Origin: Lineus longissimus
Taxonomy: Eukaryota; Nemertea; Pilidiophora; Heteronemertea; Lineidae
NCBI RefSeq assembly: GCF_910592395.1
Contig: NC_088318.1
Coordinates: 15,316,349 to 15,376,348 of the forward strand
Length of the DNA stretch: 60,000 nt
Direction: 5' to 3'
This document shows positions 45,898-58,170 of the stretch, piece after piece (within the stretch, counting starts at the first letter, position 1; each line of letters opens with the position of its first letter). The notes below the pieces were generated by a model. That model made no database searches and had not been told where the DNA came from. It saw only the letters and a list, made by a program, of their open reading frames with translations. Made by a program: the position numbers and the translations under genes.

Positions 45898-48800
45898 CTA
45901 TGGATGACAAAGAATGAAAAGAAACAGCAGGAGAGTACTGATAAAACCTACTTAACAGTTCACAACATTGATGGTTATGTTGTGTCCTTGCTCGCTCTGG
46001 AGGGCCATAAATGTAATATTGAGACCAAGTCCACTCTGAGCCAAGGCTAATAATGTTTCCCACATGGTATGAGGCAAAATGCCATGAATTCCTCAGGACA
46101 AGCACTTTACCCAAGGCCAAGACTGTTTAAAACAATTTGCGGAGTTGATGGGCGACATTGGGAAAATGGACAAAGCCATCGGAAATTCATAAGGCAACAC
46201 GTGTAATCAGAACTGAGAGGGTCATGACCAATTACATAGAGTCCTTCACATCAGTTGATCTTTGCCTTAATCCATTATTACAGGCAGGAGTAGAGCTCAG
46301 TGAGGCAAGGGAATAGAGTAGCGTCTTGATAGCATCACTAATATTGCATCAAACGGATTGGCTGCATTCTGGTAAGAGCTTCGCCAAGATGCTCAAGATA
46401 ATTGAGCAGCAAAGACCAAGCTGACAGCACTTGATTATTCATAATCAATGCAATGATATTGAAAGGTAGAATGTAGCAGACATTTCACAATCATGCATCG
46501 CTTTCCGGTGCTGTCCAATATTTGATGTCCGCAAAAGATACAATTTCATGTATCGATCTATGACCATGCTTAGAGCAAATTACAGATATCATTAGCTTTA
46601 TATAGGGTGACACACACACCATAAAGTTGCTTTGGTAGAAATGCAAGACTCACGCATCGTAGGTCATATACTGTATATCAAATTTGGACTAGAGAATCTA
46701 TTTCGTTTGTTACCACTGTTATGTCCAGACAAGTGACAAACCAATCTTTCTTTTATTGTTGAAAAGAGCAATTTATGCAAGTAGTTTAGCATGTTCAGCA
46801 AATAGGCTAGAAATGAAAAGAAATTATCTATCCACAGGGAGCTGATTACGCCTTCATATTTTCTGACAGACAAACTTCATATTTACCAATTGTCCCTCAG
46901 GGAACTGGTTTGCTACCTTTACAAGGCAATGAAAGGAGACAGGAACTAAGAAGAAAACTTAGATCAAATGAAGACACTGAAAAAGGTAATCTATCAGTTC
47001 TGATACACTTGATCATGATGGTCACTGCCCTGGATTTTATTAATGCAAATATGAAGCTTAAAGTTTATATAAACAGCAGCCAAGTTGGACTGTATAAAAC
47101 CAGACTGATGAATCTACTTTGATCAATCTCATATCAAAAGCTTTCTCAGTCATTTAAAAATTTGGAAACGGAACTTTAAATTGAAATATTCCAAATCTCC
47201 AAATCCATTTAAATGTAGCCATTTTCATTACAGTCTGACAGCAAGTACAAATGGTATCGATTGCCTTTTTCTTGTATTATGACATTTCTACTTGCTCCCC
47301 TGGTTTGACACTGAATAAAATGCGACTGCTATTGAATTTCAAATTTGAAATTACCACTCGACAATGGATTTCCTATAATATGACACCTAACTGTGACAAC
47401 CATCGCAAGGGTCTGCACAAACTGACATTCATACATGTTTACTATCTTAAGAGATGATGGTTAAATGTACAAATTTCACAGGCTTTTTTTTTCGAAGAAA
47501 TATTTTATATTCAAACTTGAAAAGTTTTCCAAAAGTACAACTTGTGGCAAATATTTTAAAATAATGACTTGTGACAAATTAAATTGAAGTTTGAGAGGGG
47601 GGGGGAGTTCAACTCTCCCATCACTTTCATACAATATCATAATTACAATTTTTAATTTCTGAATACTCGATCAGACAGGATAGTCATGTCTCCACATATC
47701 TGATTAATTGACAATTTTAGGTGGCAATGTTTGAATGATGAAATCCTTCAGGAAACAGCCAAGTGTGACATACCGAGCACAATTCAAAGTTGTGTTGAAT
47801 TTTCTGCATCAATCCAGCACTGCAGGGGGAACTCTACTCAGAGAAAAGTGGCTTCATCACATTATATTAATTATATTATGAATGGCAGGAAGCCAAACTA
47901 CCTTTGAAATGTTCAAAGAAAGATGGATTCTGAAAGTATACAAAAATCTTGCTTCTTTGCAAAAATCTTTGTCTTCTTCATCTTCTGCAGCATTTGCTCT
48001 CCTCTTGAAGGAGACTTTCTCCAAGGTATATCTCTCTTCCAAGGCAGGTTGAGCATTTTAGCATGTCACTATGGTTACAGGCCACTTCAGCTTGAGGCCA
48101 AAGGAAGAGCCCACCGTAAGCGTTTGTCTACTTGGTCTTTTGCTTGACCTAGCACAGACACCAGACACAAGGCAGATGTAGGGAAGGGAAGCTTTTTATT
48201 TGAATGCCAAATCTAATTGAACCCTTGGTGATGGCTTCTACAATCCTGTCCCTGCATTCCATGTGCCAAATGAGGAGGGGAAAAGGTCTTTTGGGGGAAG
48301 CCATGATTACCTTAACAATGGCAGGGGATGTTCAGGATACACACACATAATTTGGCATGATTAGGGAAAACCCAGGAGGGGTGGATATTGCGTTTTGATT
48401 TACCAAAATTGCTCATCATTATTCTGGAGGGGGCCCTTTTTATAATGGGACATTGGAATGTTTTGGTGAATGTCGAACGATGGACATATTCTCGGCAGTA
48501 TAGTTTACCCCCAAAATGAATATGGCGGTGGATGTCCACTCTTGTTAAATGTTGTAGACTAAAAACAATTTTTTTTGAAGTGTTGATATATTGCCAGTTA
48601 GTGTTCCTTGTATCACAACTTAGGGAAGTCAGAAAAAGACCATGCAGAGTTCACTGCTACAAGAAATAAGTTTTCATGGTATGCAATCAAATCAGGTTAT
48701 GAATGTCCAATCGCCAGCAGGGATGGAGTTGTGCCAAAAAAATTGAAACTTCTGTTAATGGCACTGATACTTTGCCAATGGAAGGGCAAGAGCATAGCAT

Positions 48801-49960
48801 GGCAGGACTTTTGTGTAATCAATTAAAATGGACATGAATACTTGAAATGAGTTTAAATACTGAATTTATTAGAAAATAAATAAATTGCCTTTGACACCAC
48901 TGCCCTATCGTCGGCCTCATCTTAGTTGTGTTGCTGTACCTAAGAAACCTGTTTAATTAAACATGTAAAGGTAGATAAATCTGCCAAGCTTCGCTTAATC
49001 TTTCTTGCTCTTGAGGGGTTTGAACTGAGTTTGCCTTGAAAAGGTCATGCCCTATCAGAATCTGCCTTAACCATGGTAAACCTTCAATACTGATCCAAAT
49101 GAGGTTTCAACAGATCATTATTAAGTTACCAATAAATTTCTGACAGTGTGGCCAATTACGGTAAATATGCGTGTGTACTATTGGAATAAAAGGCATCCCT
49201 AATCTGATAACAGCTCAATATATGTCAAGAAAGGTTAGGACTGAGAGAGTGTAGACAGATCAAATAAGCTATTGATACTAATGGGCTGAAAGCTATGAAA
49301 TGTGGATAGGTACTGATCAATTGATTATTACTGTGAACTGCCATATTTTTGCTTTTTTTTTCTTCAGATTTTGTTAGTAATTGACATTTGCGAAAAGCAT
49401 ATTTGGCCTTTCCTCAAACCCAGGAACAGATTTCAAACATGTTTAATGGCAGGAAACATAATTTCAGTTTTGTAGCCAGATGGAATATCTTTTATCTGAG
49501 CCCCCCCAAGTGATGATGTAGCTTGTCTTGAAAAAAGAAAGGTGTTTGGAACTGATATCAGGAGGAATCCAATATCTTAAACTACCAGCCTCCAGGGAAG
49601 TATAAACTGCTTTCATTCATAAATCAAGTGATGCTTCAAAGCCTGGTGTGAATATCAACTTGCGCCTAACAGAGCTGGTGGAACCCATTATTTACATGCT
49701 GAATATAGAATAAGCCAAACAAGCAGAGTGTTGAATATCTCCTCTATCACTGATATGTAACAGGAGTTATTTGATTTGGTGAAGATATGTTCCAAAAGAA
49801 CTGACTCATTGTACTGTATGTGTAAGTACCACCACATCATTACCAGGATTTCCAGCAGGATACAAATGAAAAAGAGGCCAAGAGGCAAAACTGCTTCCTA
49901 TTTCTTATACCCATGTAGTTTTAACCAACCATCCCAATGCCAATATGTTTTTTTCCTCAC
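45898..49960. other. no confirmed gene
   Basis: At 47991 a strong acceptor (ttcttcatcttctgcag) precedes an open stretch to donor-like sites at 48025 and 48114, but the pyrimidine run also explains a purine-rich antiparallel frame. A G9 run is at 47597-47605. Otherwise featureless. Confidence 0.4.
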
Positions 49961-50144
49961 CAAAAACCAAAGACAGTTGATCCCAAAACCCAAATTTTAC
50001 ATCCCCATATATTTGAATAGATTCTGAATATTTGTACAGTAAGTACTTCTTGATACTTTGAATTTTCAAAACGAAATATAACACTACTGCACTTTCTGCA
50101 TCAAATCCCCCGAAAATTACTTTAGTTCCTTCTTTGATTGCCCT
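49961..50144 (-). CDS. candidate internal exon, unknown protein
   Basis: On the minus strand, tgttcccctgggctgtccttcag is a very good 3' splice site before 50144, and tttttg|gtgagg is a fair donor at 49961. The frame is open through 61 codons in phase 0 plus one base. The peptide begins RAIKEGTKVIFGGFDAESAV and is otherwise rich in aromatic and K residues. G+C is low, like the flanks, with only two CpGs, so base composition gives no extra support. No family recognised. Confidence 0.28.
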
Positions 50145-52011
50145 CTGAAGGACAGCCCAGGGGAACAAGTGTTTACAATATACATTCTCTTCCACTTACA
50201 ATCTTCCTAGAGGTAGTGCAGGTGTTTGTCGATTGATCTAAACCTAAGGTTAAGACCGACTCTGTATGTTCAGAAATTTAAATTGAATGTGAATTACTAA
50301 CTGAGGAATTACCGGTAGTACTGAATAAAAGTTCCATTATGTTGACTGTACAAATATAAATGCAAAGTTTCAGCGAATTTGCGAGCATGATAACTGCCCT
50401 ACAGCGATGTTAATCTCTATTTAACTGAGCCACATAAACTACAATGAAACAAATATTACAGCGAAGACCTTTAACAGTTTACTTGATGATAAACAGGTAG
50501 CCAAGTACAGGCTAAACATCCCGTTCCAACCAAGATTCTTTGATAATTTGAGTAGAAAATCTTGCCAGCTAATGTGTTCTATAGACAACAGGGTTTGGTG
50601 CTTATGGTCCTAACATCATTTCTACTTTCAACCAGCATGTGCAATACTTCAGTTTTTCTTTAAAAACAAGTGGGAACGAGTGTGGTACCCTAGCAGTTGA
50701 AAGAGCAATGAAATGCACCAGCAGTTTAAACAGCAATGAACGTAGCACTGCTGCCACAGAGGTGGCTGGATATTTTACACTTTTTCATTTCCAAGTGACT
50801 GCCTTCACGAATGTTCTCGGGTGTTTCCTAGCTTATGCAATAAAGTATGAATTTGGCAAGAGTACATGGGTTTTGAGGTGATTTTCATTGTGTGTATTAA
50901 GTGAACATTTGAAAACAAGTGATCTTAAGTCAAAAAGGGGTGACCGCTTGAAGTCCTATGATAACTCGACAGATGTGTCAAGACTCATTTCAATCTTATA
51001 CTTTCCATATATCACAAACATTTGATATTTGGCAATGGTGGCATTAAAAGAATGATTACATTGACACAACAAGGGACAGAACTATCGAGTGGTGAGAACT
51101 ATGTTTGAATACACCAGTCATGAAGCGAGTGCAACACCCTCTAAGTATCTCAAATAACTTGCCAGAGTCACTTGAGTAGGACGTGCAGGAAGCTGAGAGC
51201 ATTTAGCGACTCAGTGGTACTACATACGAAGATCTTAAGTCCCCATCTTGATGCAGCATTCGGATCATCTAGAGTAGGTGATATCCTTCATTTATTTACA
51301 TGCACTCTCACAGCAAGATTCACGTTATTCATAATGCTGATGTGTGCTTATTTCAGTGCAAAACATCCAGGTAGCAATTTCGAACAAATAATAACAAGGA
51401 CGAAAAAAAATGTCTACTTTGATTCTGAAAAAATACTTCAGGTTTAGTATATCATATTTGACGAGTTCTAAGAAATCAAATCATCCAACTAATCATATTC
51501 ACAAAAGATTAAATTCCTGAAAGATTTCACAACAATGAAATTTCTTCATAAGAAGCAACTGATCTGCCAAATAAACATCAAACTGCACAGCTCTTTAAAT
51601 AATGACTTTGAAGATTGTCATTAACTAAATTCAATTAACGCAGCTTTTCAATTACGCTGCACCAAACATGAAATAACTGATGATTAACTGCAACATGAAA
51701 CTTAACTTAGAAACCACTGTTTCTTAAAGAAAAGAACATCAAAGAAAGGCAGTGTGTGGTGCAAAATGATTGCCTCCAGTCATTCTTAATCTAATTTTGG
51801 ACCACTTGAAGCAATGATTATCATAGAATTACGCTTAATCGAGATTTTACCACTTAAGAACCATTTCATTGGAGTGTTTCAATTTCTTATATATTGTCAT
51901 TATAAGAGTTTCTTTGTTATACACGGTACATAGTGTCACATACATGAAAGGGCCAGCCAGAACTGGCTTATGAGACGCTCATTGCTTTTGAACTCCTTTC
52001 TCCAATGTCAG
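50145..52011. other. no recognisable feature
   Basis: AT-rich sequence. Frames at 50639-50881 and 51172-51447 (+) have no motif or splice support. Confidence 0.45.
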
Positions 52012-52155
52012 GTGCCGGACCGGATGTTATTTTGTGCCCTATTTAACCATCTGCCGGCTAACGAACTGGCCTCATTAGAAAGAGCTACCAACGGCACTCA
52101 AATCTTCAACTTTCTGTTCATGAAGCGGACTAACGGGGTTTGTAACAGCTATGCG
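52012..52155 (+). CDS. best internal exon candidate, 48 codons, phase 0-0
   Basis: A pyrimidine-rich 3' splice site (gaactcctttctccaatgtcag) precedes 52012, and a strong donor (tatgcg|gtaagt) follows 52155. The 144-base segment is exactly 48 codons in phase 0 at both ends and holds about eight CpGs in otherwise CpG-poor surroundings. The peptide's first 25 residues (VPDRMLFCALFNHLPANELA, then S-L-E-R-A) loosely fit the F-box pattern P-x4-L-x4-L-x3-LP-x3-L-x2-L, but the rest does not look like an F-box. I therefore do not name a function. Alternatives are a CpG-rich mobile-element remnant or chance. No matching neighbour exon was identified. Confidence 0.42.
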
Positions 52156-53962
52156 GTAAGTCAAATCTAGTAAGAACCAATCAATAAATCTTGCACGTTC
52201 TTGAGCTACGCCAAATGATGATACCTTTTTTTATACAGCCATGAGGTATTGGAAAACATCGCCACATGAGAATCAATTCATTCACCACGCTTAGAACAAA
52301 AAACATTGAGAAACAATCAACAATTCCGTGAACAACGCAAGCCATTACTTTGTCTAACACAACAGCAATTCTCAATAAATTTTCTTTTGTTAGTTTTGAG
52401 ATATTAATTCCAAGTCACAGTGTAAATTGAAAACTTCTTATCCTAGGAAACTTTCCCAAGGCAGTCATTTAATCATCTCTCATTCCCCAAGGAACCATTG
52501 AGGAAAAATTCTAGATTGGAACACGCACTTGTGCATTAATTTCCACCGTTTATTAACTAATATTCTATAACTAGATCCCATGAGTGTGGGAGAAATTTCA
52601 GTTGTTATCAGGTTGTGAAAATATTTGCCAATTGAGTCATGAGCGTGAACTTCAAATGGAGCTAAAGGAATTCTACAGGCAGTAGCTAGCCAGGTCAGAT
52701 TCAATTACATGAATTTGACAATAGGGGTCTCACCTATTTCAAACTATCTCGATACTATTCATGCTTGTACGATGTATATACTTAACTGTTGAATCAAACA
52801 TAATCCAGTCCCTTACCTGTACACATCATGTGCATTATGCCATTCGTTAATGTGTAAACAGCTTCTTTTAGTGAGAAAGAGGCTGCTTTTACTTTCTTTA
52901 TTCGGCTTTCAATGAATAGTATCAGATGCAAACACATAATGGCGTTTTTATATGGAAATCAGGCTTGTAATGATACTACAGTTTTCCCGAGAGAAGTGCA
53001 TGCCCTCAACAACCTGAATCTCACACTGAGATCATCCTTTTAACTTGGGTGGATGTTACCTGCACCATGAATAGCATGTCAATAACAGGTAGTCTGTGTC
53101 ACCGTGTCAATATCATTAGCCCTGAATAGAAGAAGTTCTTCAGTAAATTCTCCTACCTTTGAAATGTGACACTTATCTTGGCATTTCTATGTGATCTTCT
53201 CGAAACATGAATGCACTGCAGCTGTGAGGCTAATGTGGGGATCAAAAATCAGAAGATCACCGCAGGGGCTATCTTAGAGTCAATGATGGGTGTTGAAGAG
53301 TGATATTTAAGGGAAAAGTGACAAGTGTTAAAGAGTCAAGAGACTTGCAGCGTCAGTCGCACAACTTACTTCCCACAAGCAAGCATGTATCTATTAAAAT
53401 GCATGATTTCTGTGCTTTCCAATGATGTTGAACATGATTAGTTTTTCTTTCGAAAGGTGGGTCATTATGTGAATTTTTAACTGCCAGCCACCAGCCAATG
53501 ATCAAGCATCCCATTAATGCTGGGCAATAGCTGGAAACACTGTGTGTTGCAAACTTAATGGTGGTTTTGACATTCCTACCTTCCTTAACAACAACTGACC
53601 TTTGAATAAGGTACCCAAGACGAAACTATTGCAGGGTTAACCTATTCGATGAGATTCATTTCGCTTCCTCATCAGAGCCGATTATCCAATAAACAAGACC
53701 AATCTCATCATCCAATGTCCACATCATATTGATAACATAAAACTTTGATTAGACCTATCTGCATCCTGTCCTTGTAAATATCACAATCTTATTACCAGTC
53801 TGTCAAATCGATGAATCCAATACTGATATCATTTGGAATCTCCCAATTCTGATTAGTAAGTATTCCCATCAGATAAATTATCGGAATGAAGAAGTTGCAT
53901 ATGTTCCAAGATTAACCCAGTACTAAGGGAAAGGTTATAGTACTGCTGGGCTATTGCTGCAA
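52156..53962. other. no recognisable feature
   Basis: AT-rich sequence with scattered donor-like sites whose upstream frames are closed (for example near 52729 on the minus strand). Confidence 0.5.
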
Positions 53963-54065
53963 ACGACTTATCACGCAAGAGCCCATCCAGATTCCGTTGC
54001 CTAAAGCGACCAGGAGTATCACTCCCCCTGGATAGGAAGCTGGTCTTCGAGAGGTTAACTTCCAA
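53963..54065 (-). repeat. SINE-body-like segment
   Basis: The minus strand reads ttaacctctcgaagaccagc, then cctatccagggggagtgata, then ctcctggtcgcttt and a caacggaatctggatgggct stretch. I recognise the aggggga-gt-atactcctggtcgctt core as a widely shared conserved segment of metazoan SINEs, but I have not been able to check the family name. The 92-codon frame over it (53853-54131 -) is therefore probably incidental. Confidence 0.4.
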
Positions 54066-54842
54066 GTCATTGGACATTACTGCTCCGTATTTACAATTTT
54101 TCATGCTCGAAATACATGCCCATTTGATCACATTGCCTTACATCAAATTGCCATCCAAAAGATCCGATCTGACATTTTGACTCGAGCACTAATAGCCCTA
54201 ATATCCATACTACTAATCCCAAAGTACAGGAACAGCCCAGAAGTCCTAAAACTTTTGGTCCCTCGGGAAGGCAAAGGCACATTGGTAGTCATAATTGCGG
54301 TGATCATGGTGATGGTGAATGAGCAAAATTGTCATTCTAGAAAAAAAACCAAAAACCTTCTGCTTTTTCCTCTCTGCGATAACCGTAATATGGTAATTTA
54401 GTCATTCCACATAAACATTTAAATCCCATCGAGTCCCATCAGCAGTTGTTTTTCCCCCTCTCTTATCAATAATAATCTAACTCAATTTTAAAAAGACCGA
54501 TAACGACGCCACGGAATGGAGGATGGAGGATAAAAAATCTAATGCTCAATAAGGACTGATGGCATTTCAACGTCAAAAGTCACACTGATTAATAGATTCC
54601 AAGGAAGAGTCATCAAAAGTTTACACCTCCAGCTCCAGATCTTTGAAGCACGTTGTATCTTATGCGGGGGATGCCTAAAGCTTCTTTACTGACAATTTCA
54701 TGACTAAGCTTGGCAGTTTTCTGGTGCCCCCTGGTTCAGCTTGGTGCCCCAACTCGCTGCTTATAGTAGTTGGAAAGCTTTGGTACAATGATGATCTCGC
54801 CTCACCCTACATACCTTTATTTCCTTTTTGTAAACCGTAAAT
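54066..54842. other. no recognisable feature
   Basis: AT-rich sequence with no supported exon, repeat or RNA gene. Confidence 0.5.
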
Positions 54843-55097
54843 GTGACCCGCTCTACCAAAACTAGGCGCTTGTCGCATCTGAACTTGACAGGTTGATAGG
54901 CGCTTGTCGCATCTGAACTTGACAGGTTGATACGGACTTGTTGTTCATTTCCCTATTGTAGACCTTTTGTGAAATCTATTACAAACTGATTTGGTCACAT
55001 TTCACAAAAGGTCTACAATAGGGAAATAAACAACAAGTCCGTATCAACCTGTCAAGTTCAGATGCGACAAGCGCCTAGTTTTGGTAGAGCGGGTCAC
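54843..55097. mobile_element. snap-back element, 99-bp arms, 34-bp duplication in left arm
   Basis: The right arm (54999-55097) is the reverse complement of the left arm (54843-54975) with one mismatch in 99 bases, once a 34-bp tandem duplication in the left arm is set aside (54864-54897 and 54898-54931). The loop is 23 nt (54976-54998). The ends read gtgacccgctctaccaaaac. The tetranucleotide aaat borders both sides (54839-54842 and 55098-55101) and is a likely target duplication. Arm identity of about 99% suggests recent insertion or ongoing arm conversion. Confidence 0.9.
54864..54931 (+). repeat. exact 34-bp tandem duplication
   Basis: The unit starts aggcgcttgtcgcatc and is repeated head to tail with no differences. 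It is absent from the opposite arm of the palindrome. Confidence 0.95.
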
Positions 55098-55536
55098 AAA
55101 TAACGTCCTGTTTCTGGGACAGAAACAAATATAAAACATTTCAATGATTTCAATTATCCAGTTGGCATAAATATAATTAAAAATCAATCCTAGCTGCCAT
55201 ATGCCCTTCACTTTCCTTCCGTTAAAATCCACATACTTCATTGTTGATTCAGTTCAGATTTGTTCTGTGATTATCTTCTGGATTATTAACAAGCGACATC
55301 TGATTTGTCGCTTCAATTTGAATAATTCAAAGTATGAATACCCGACCTGAATTTCAATGCCTGTGAACTCAGGCCATTAATACGGTTTGCAAAGTAAGAG
55401 CATCACTAATTTTTAAAGGAATACCTGTACCATAACAATCGAGATGAGACCCATCTTGGAGTAATAATAACCAAACATTTTTATAAGTTAGCAACTGAAA
55501 CAACCAAATGTGTGTCACTTTAAAGTGGGTCCATCT
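55098..55536. other. no recognisable feature
   Basis: AT-rich sequence with no supported exon, repeat or RNA gene. Confidence 0.5.
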
Positions 55537-55640
55537 AACATTGAAGTATAAAAAAATAAAATAAAAAAAACAAAACAAAAAACAACAAAAAACAAACAAA
55601 AAATATATATATTACAAAAAAAAACATTGAAGTATAAAAA
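55537..55640. repeat. A-rich block flanked by 18-bp direct repeats
   Basis: The motif aacattgaagtataaaaa occurs exactly at 55537-55554 and 55623-55640. Between them is A-rich sequence broken by single C and T, with a short (AT)n. This is what a nearly tail-only retrotransposition event with its target-site duplication would leave. Replication slippage is the alternative. Confidence 0.8.
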
Positions 55641-57056
55641 TAAAGGTGTTCCTTCTTCTACTTGATCCGACTTGGCTGATCCCTCACGGGGAAGCTTTGG
55701 AAATAAAAATAACATAAGTTAATAAAAACCTGCACATTTATTGCCTCATCAGATTGTTGTGTAGGAGATTTTTCTGATTGACTTATGAGAAGTAGATAAA
55801 GTCTGAAGAGGAAGTTCTGTGATTTGATTTGGCTAAAAATGAAAATGCAAGATATCCTAAACCTTTGCTTATTGTGTCCTTAAGTGATCCTCTGGCAATT
55901 GATAGAATTTCTTTATTGCTTTTTCTTTATTCCCCCAAGATGATACAGAATCTGCTCTGTCTAACCCAGCATCTTAATGTCATCAGTGTGAAATAGACAA
56001 AGGTAAAATTACCAAGATTACGTGGACTGTTTATGCCAATAGTTGCAGAAATCTTTTTATTTTTAGATTTTTTTGGGAAAAAGTTCAGGATTGGAGATCA
56101 CTTGAGAAGAAAGCTGAAAGTTGCATAATGACCCCCAAGTCTTCGATGCCGATATTGTCCACGATCCCTAGAACCGGTGCTATGCTAATCCTTTCGACTG
56201 ATATCTCCTTTACTGGTCCAGTGGGAATGGATTTAATGTCTTGGACTGCTTGGTGATTATGCATTCCGCATCTTGCATGCATAATCCAACACTTTCTTTA
56301 TTTGGGGTGCCATAGACAATGGGTATTAATGACCGAGATAATCCTTTATGGTTTAGATCATTTCAAGTTTTTGCTATCGTTGTATTGCACATTATGTTTT
56401 ATTGTGCCATTAGGTTGTGTGATAACCAAGATGCAGTGTACCTGGGTCATTTTGGATAGCCATCAATTACTTGGCCAGAGGCCAATAGAGCCACCTTGTT
56501 TCCTTCGCGAGTTTGAGACAACTGGTATGGATGGCCAAGATATTCTTTATAGCGAAAAATAACAATTTAAGCATTGTCCACAAAATATAAGCTGTAACAG
56601 ATATTTGTTTTGGGGCCATTATTGAAAAAGGGTTTTAATGATAGGCTTGTGTGATAAAGACATGTTTTCTAAGCTGATAAATGATACATTAGATTGATGC
56701 TGTTTTCCTCTCAACTTTATGCTGCTATCGTCCGCTTTACACAGTTTTTCTGACCAGTTTCCTGTCATTTTCCTATGTTTTCTGATCAGGCACAGATTGA
56801 TTTATTCTTTCTGCTTGTTGATGATGCTGACAACATCATGAATAAATAATCAGATCATCACTTTAGATAAAATTTATAAAGAAACGGGCAAGGTTATCTT
56901 CATGGTTTATTTCATTTGTGGTAGAACTCATTATTTTGTTCATGGATATCTACCTTGTTTAAAAAAATTTACTTCTTGACTAGTTGACACACCTATAACA
57001 CTGGGTTCGTTCTCCGAGGTAGAAGTTACATTGAATTATATAGCTTTTAACCTCAC
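55641..57056. other. no confirmed gene
   Basis: A CpG-bearing minus frame at 56085-56282 has a fair acceptor but only a weak donor, and the plus strand is also open. Nothing repetitive was seen. Confidence 0.4.
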
Positions 57057-57152
57057 CATGCGCTCTACGAACTCGGCCATTACGCACTTCCGGTATACTC
57101 CTTGAGCTATAGCAAAGGTCTCCTTCCAACCTATTATGTGGTTGGATGGAGG
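57057..57152 (-). CDS. candidate exon or tRNA-like fragment
   Basis: On the minus strand, gagtgtggtttttag precedes 57152 and gcgcatg|gtgagg is a donor-like site at 57057. The frame is open over the 96 bases (two leading, one trailing), with five CpGs in its last 45 bases. The same bases read tggccgagttcgtagagcgc, very like the D-arm/A-box of a tRNA. A degraded B-box (gaacgaaccc) lies about 67 bases on, so a tRNA-derived SINE on the minus strand (about 57000-57090) is an equally good reading. Confidence 0.2.
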
Positions 57153-58014
57153 CTAAAAACCACACTCCAAATATCGGATACTGATACGTTTCCATTTCCA
57201 TCCGATTGGCAAACGAAAAGTCTTCAGCAAGAGATTTTCACTTATTGGAAGTACTATTTTATATTCTGGTCAGAGCAAGGTATCGCTTACTGCGGGAAGT
57301 GGGAGGTATATCAATTTCACTTGGAATCACTGCAGCACATTGATCCATGCATCGACCCATCATTTGGTTGAAGTATTATAGGTGAGATGACTGGTGGTGG
57401 GGTTGCAGAATGATATAAACCGAGCGGTTGATCTAACAGCTTAGTTAGAAGTCCTCATACATAAAAGGTAGCAATCGCAACATTCAGCAGTAATCTCAAA
57501 TTTAGTGTCAGTTTACTGATCATTTTCTTGCCTTAACATCCATCTTATTGGATTGATGCACTCAATGCAGTTCAAGCAGACTAACATGCAAATGACTGCT
57601 CAAGACTGCTCAGGTAGATTGCTTTGGTCTGTATTTTCTGTCTATTCCAGAGGTCTTGATTAGACAACTGAGGACTGCAAGCTTGATATTAATTCCTCGA
57701 CACCCTCGAATACCCATGACCTTCCGTTCACAAGTTCAGATGCTCTTCAACTGTGCAACCTTGTTCCCTGCTGAGCATCGATCCCCATTGCTCTCCTAAT
57801 GGAATGGCCTCTATTCATTTTTTCAATCACAACCACATGCACAGATGGAGAAAAATCTATTTCACGGCCGGAAAGCTTTTTCATACCCTGGAGCAACTGG
57901 GGAGATAAAAACAGTGATGCCAAAAGCTTGCAACTCACCATCAATACAATCCTTTCTAATGTTTCTATTGGGTGTGCAATATCTCTTACAGATCTTTTTC
58001 TTAATCAGAAAGAG
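57153..58014. other. no recognisable feature
   Basis: AT-rich sequence with no supported exon, repeat or RNA gene. Confidence 0.5.
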
Positions 58015-58170
58015 ATGTGACACTTGGGGAGGGCCAGACTTGTGATCAGAAGGTTGTGGGTTGAAGGGACTTCAAAGTGCAACTCTGTACTCACAAATGT
58101 CCAAGTGAGTGCAGTATGTAGACTTCTTGGTTGCTCAGAAAGGTTTCTGGCTTTGACTGGGGGATAATTG
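58015..58170 (+). repeat. tRNA-derived SINE
   Basis: The stretch gacttgtgatcagaaggttg, then tgggttgaaggg reproduces an anticodon-arm to B-box order, with the B-box mutated from ggttcga to ggttgaa. A body with ctctgtactcacaaatgtcc, then aagtgagtgcag follows. The A-box side (acacttggggagggccag) is weaker. Confidence 0.5.

Noticed and set aside
47991-48114. Exon after a strong pyrimidine tract.
   Set aside because: The tract extends into the supposed exon, several donors compete, and the opposite strand gives an equally good purine-rich frame; too ambiguous to call.
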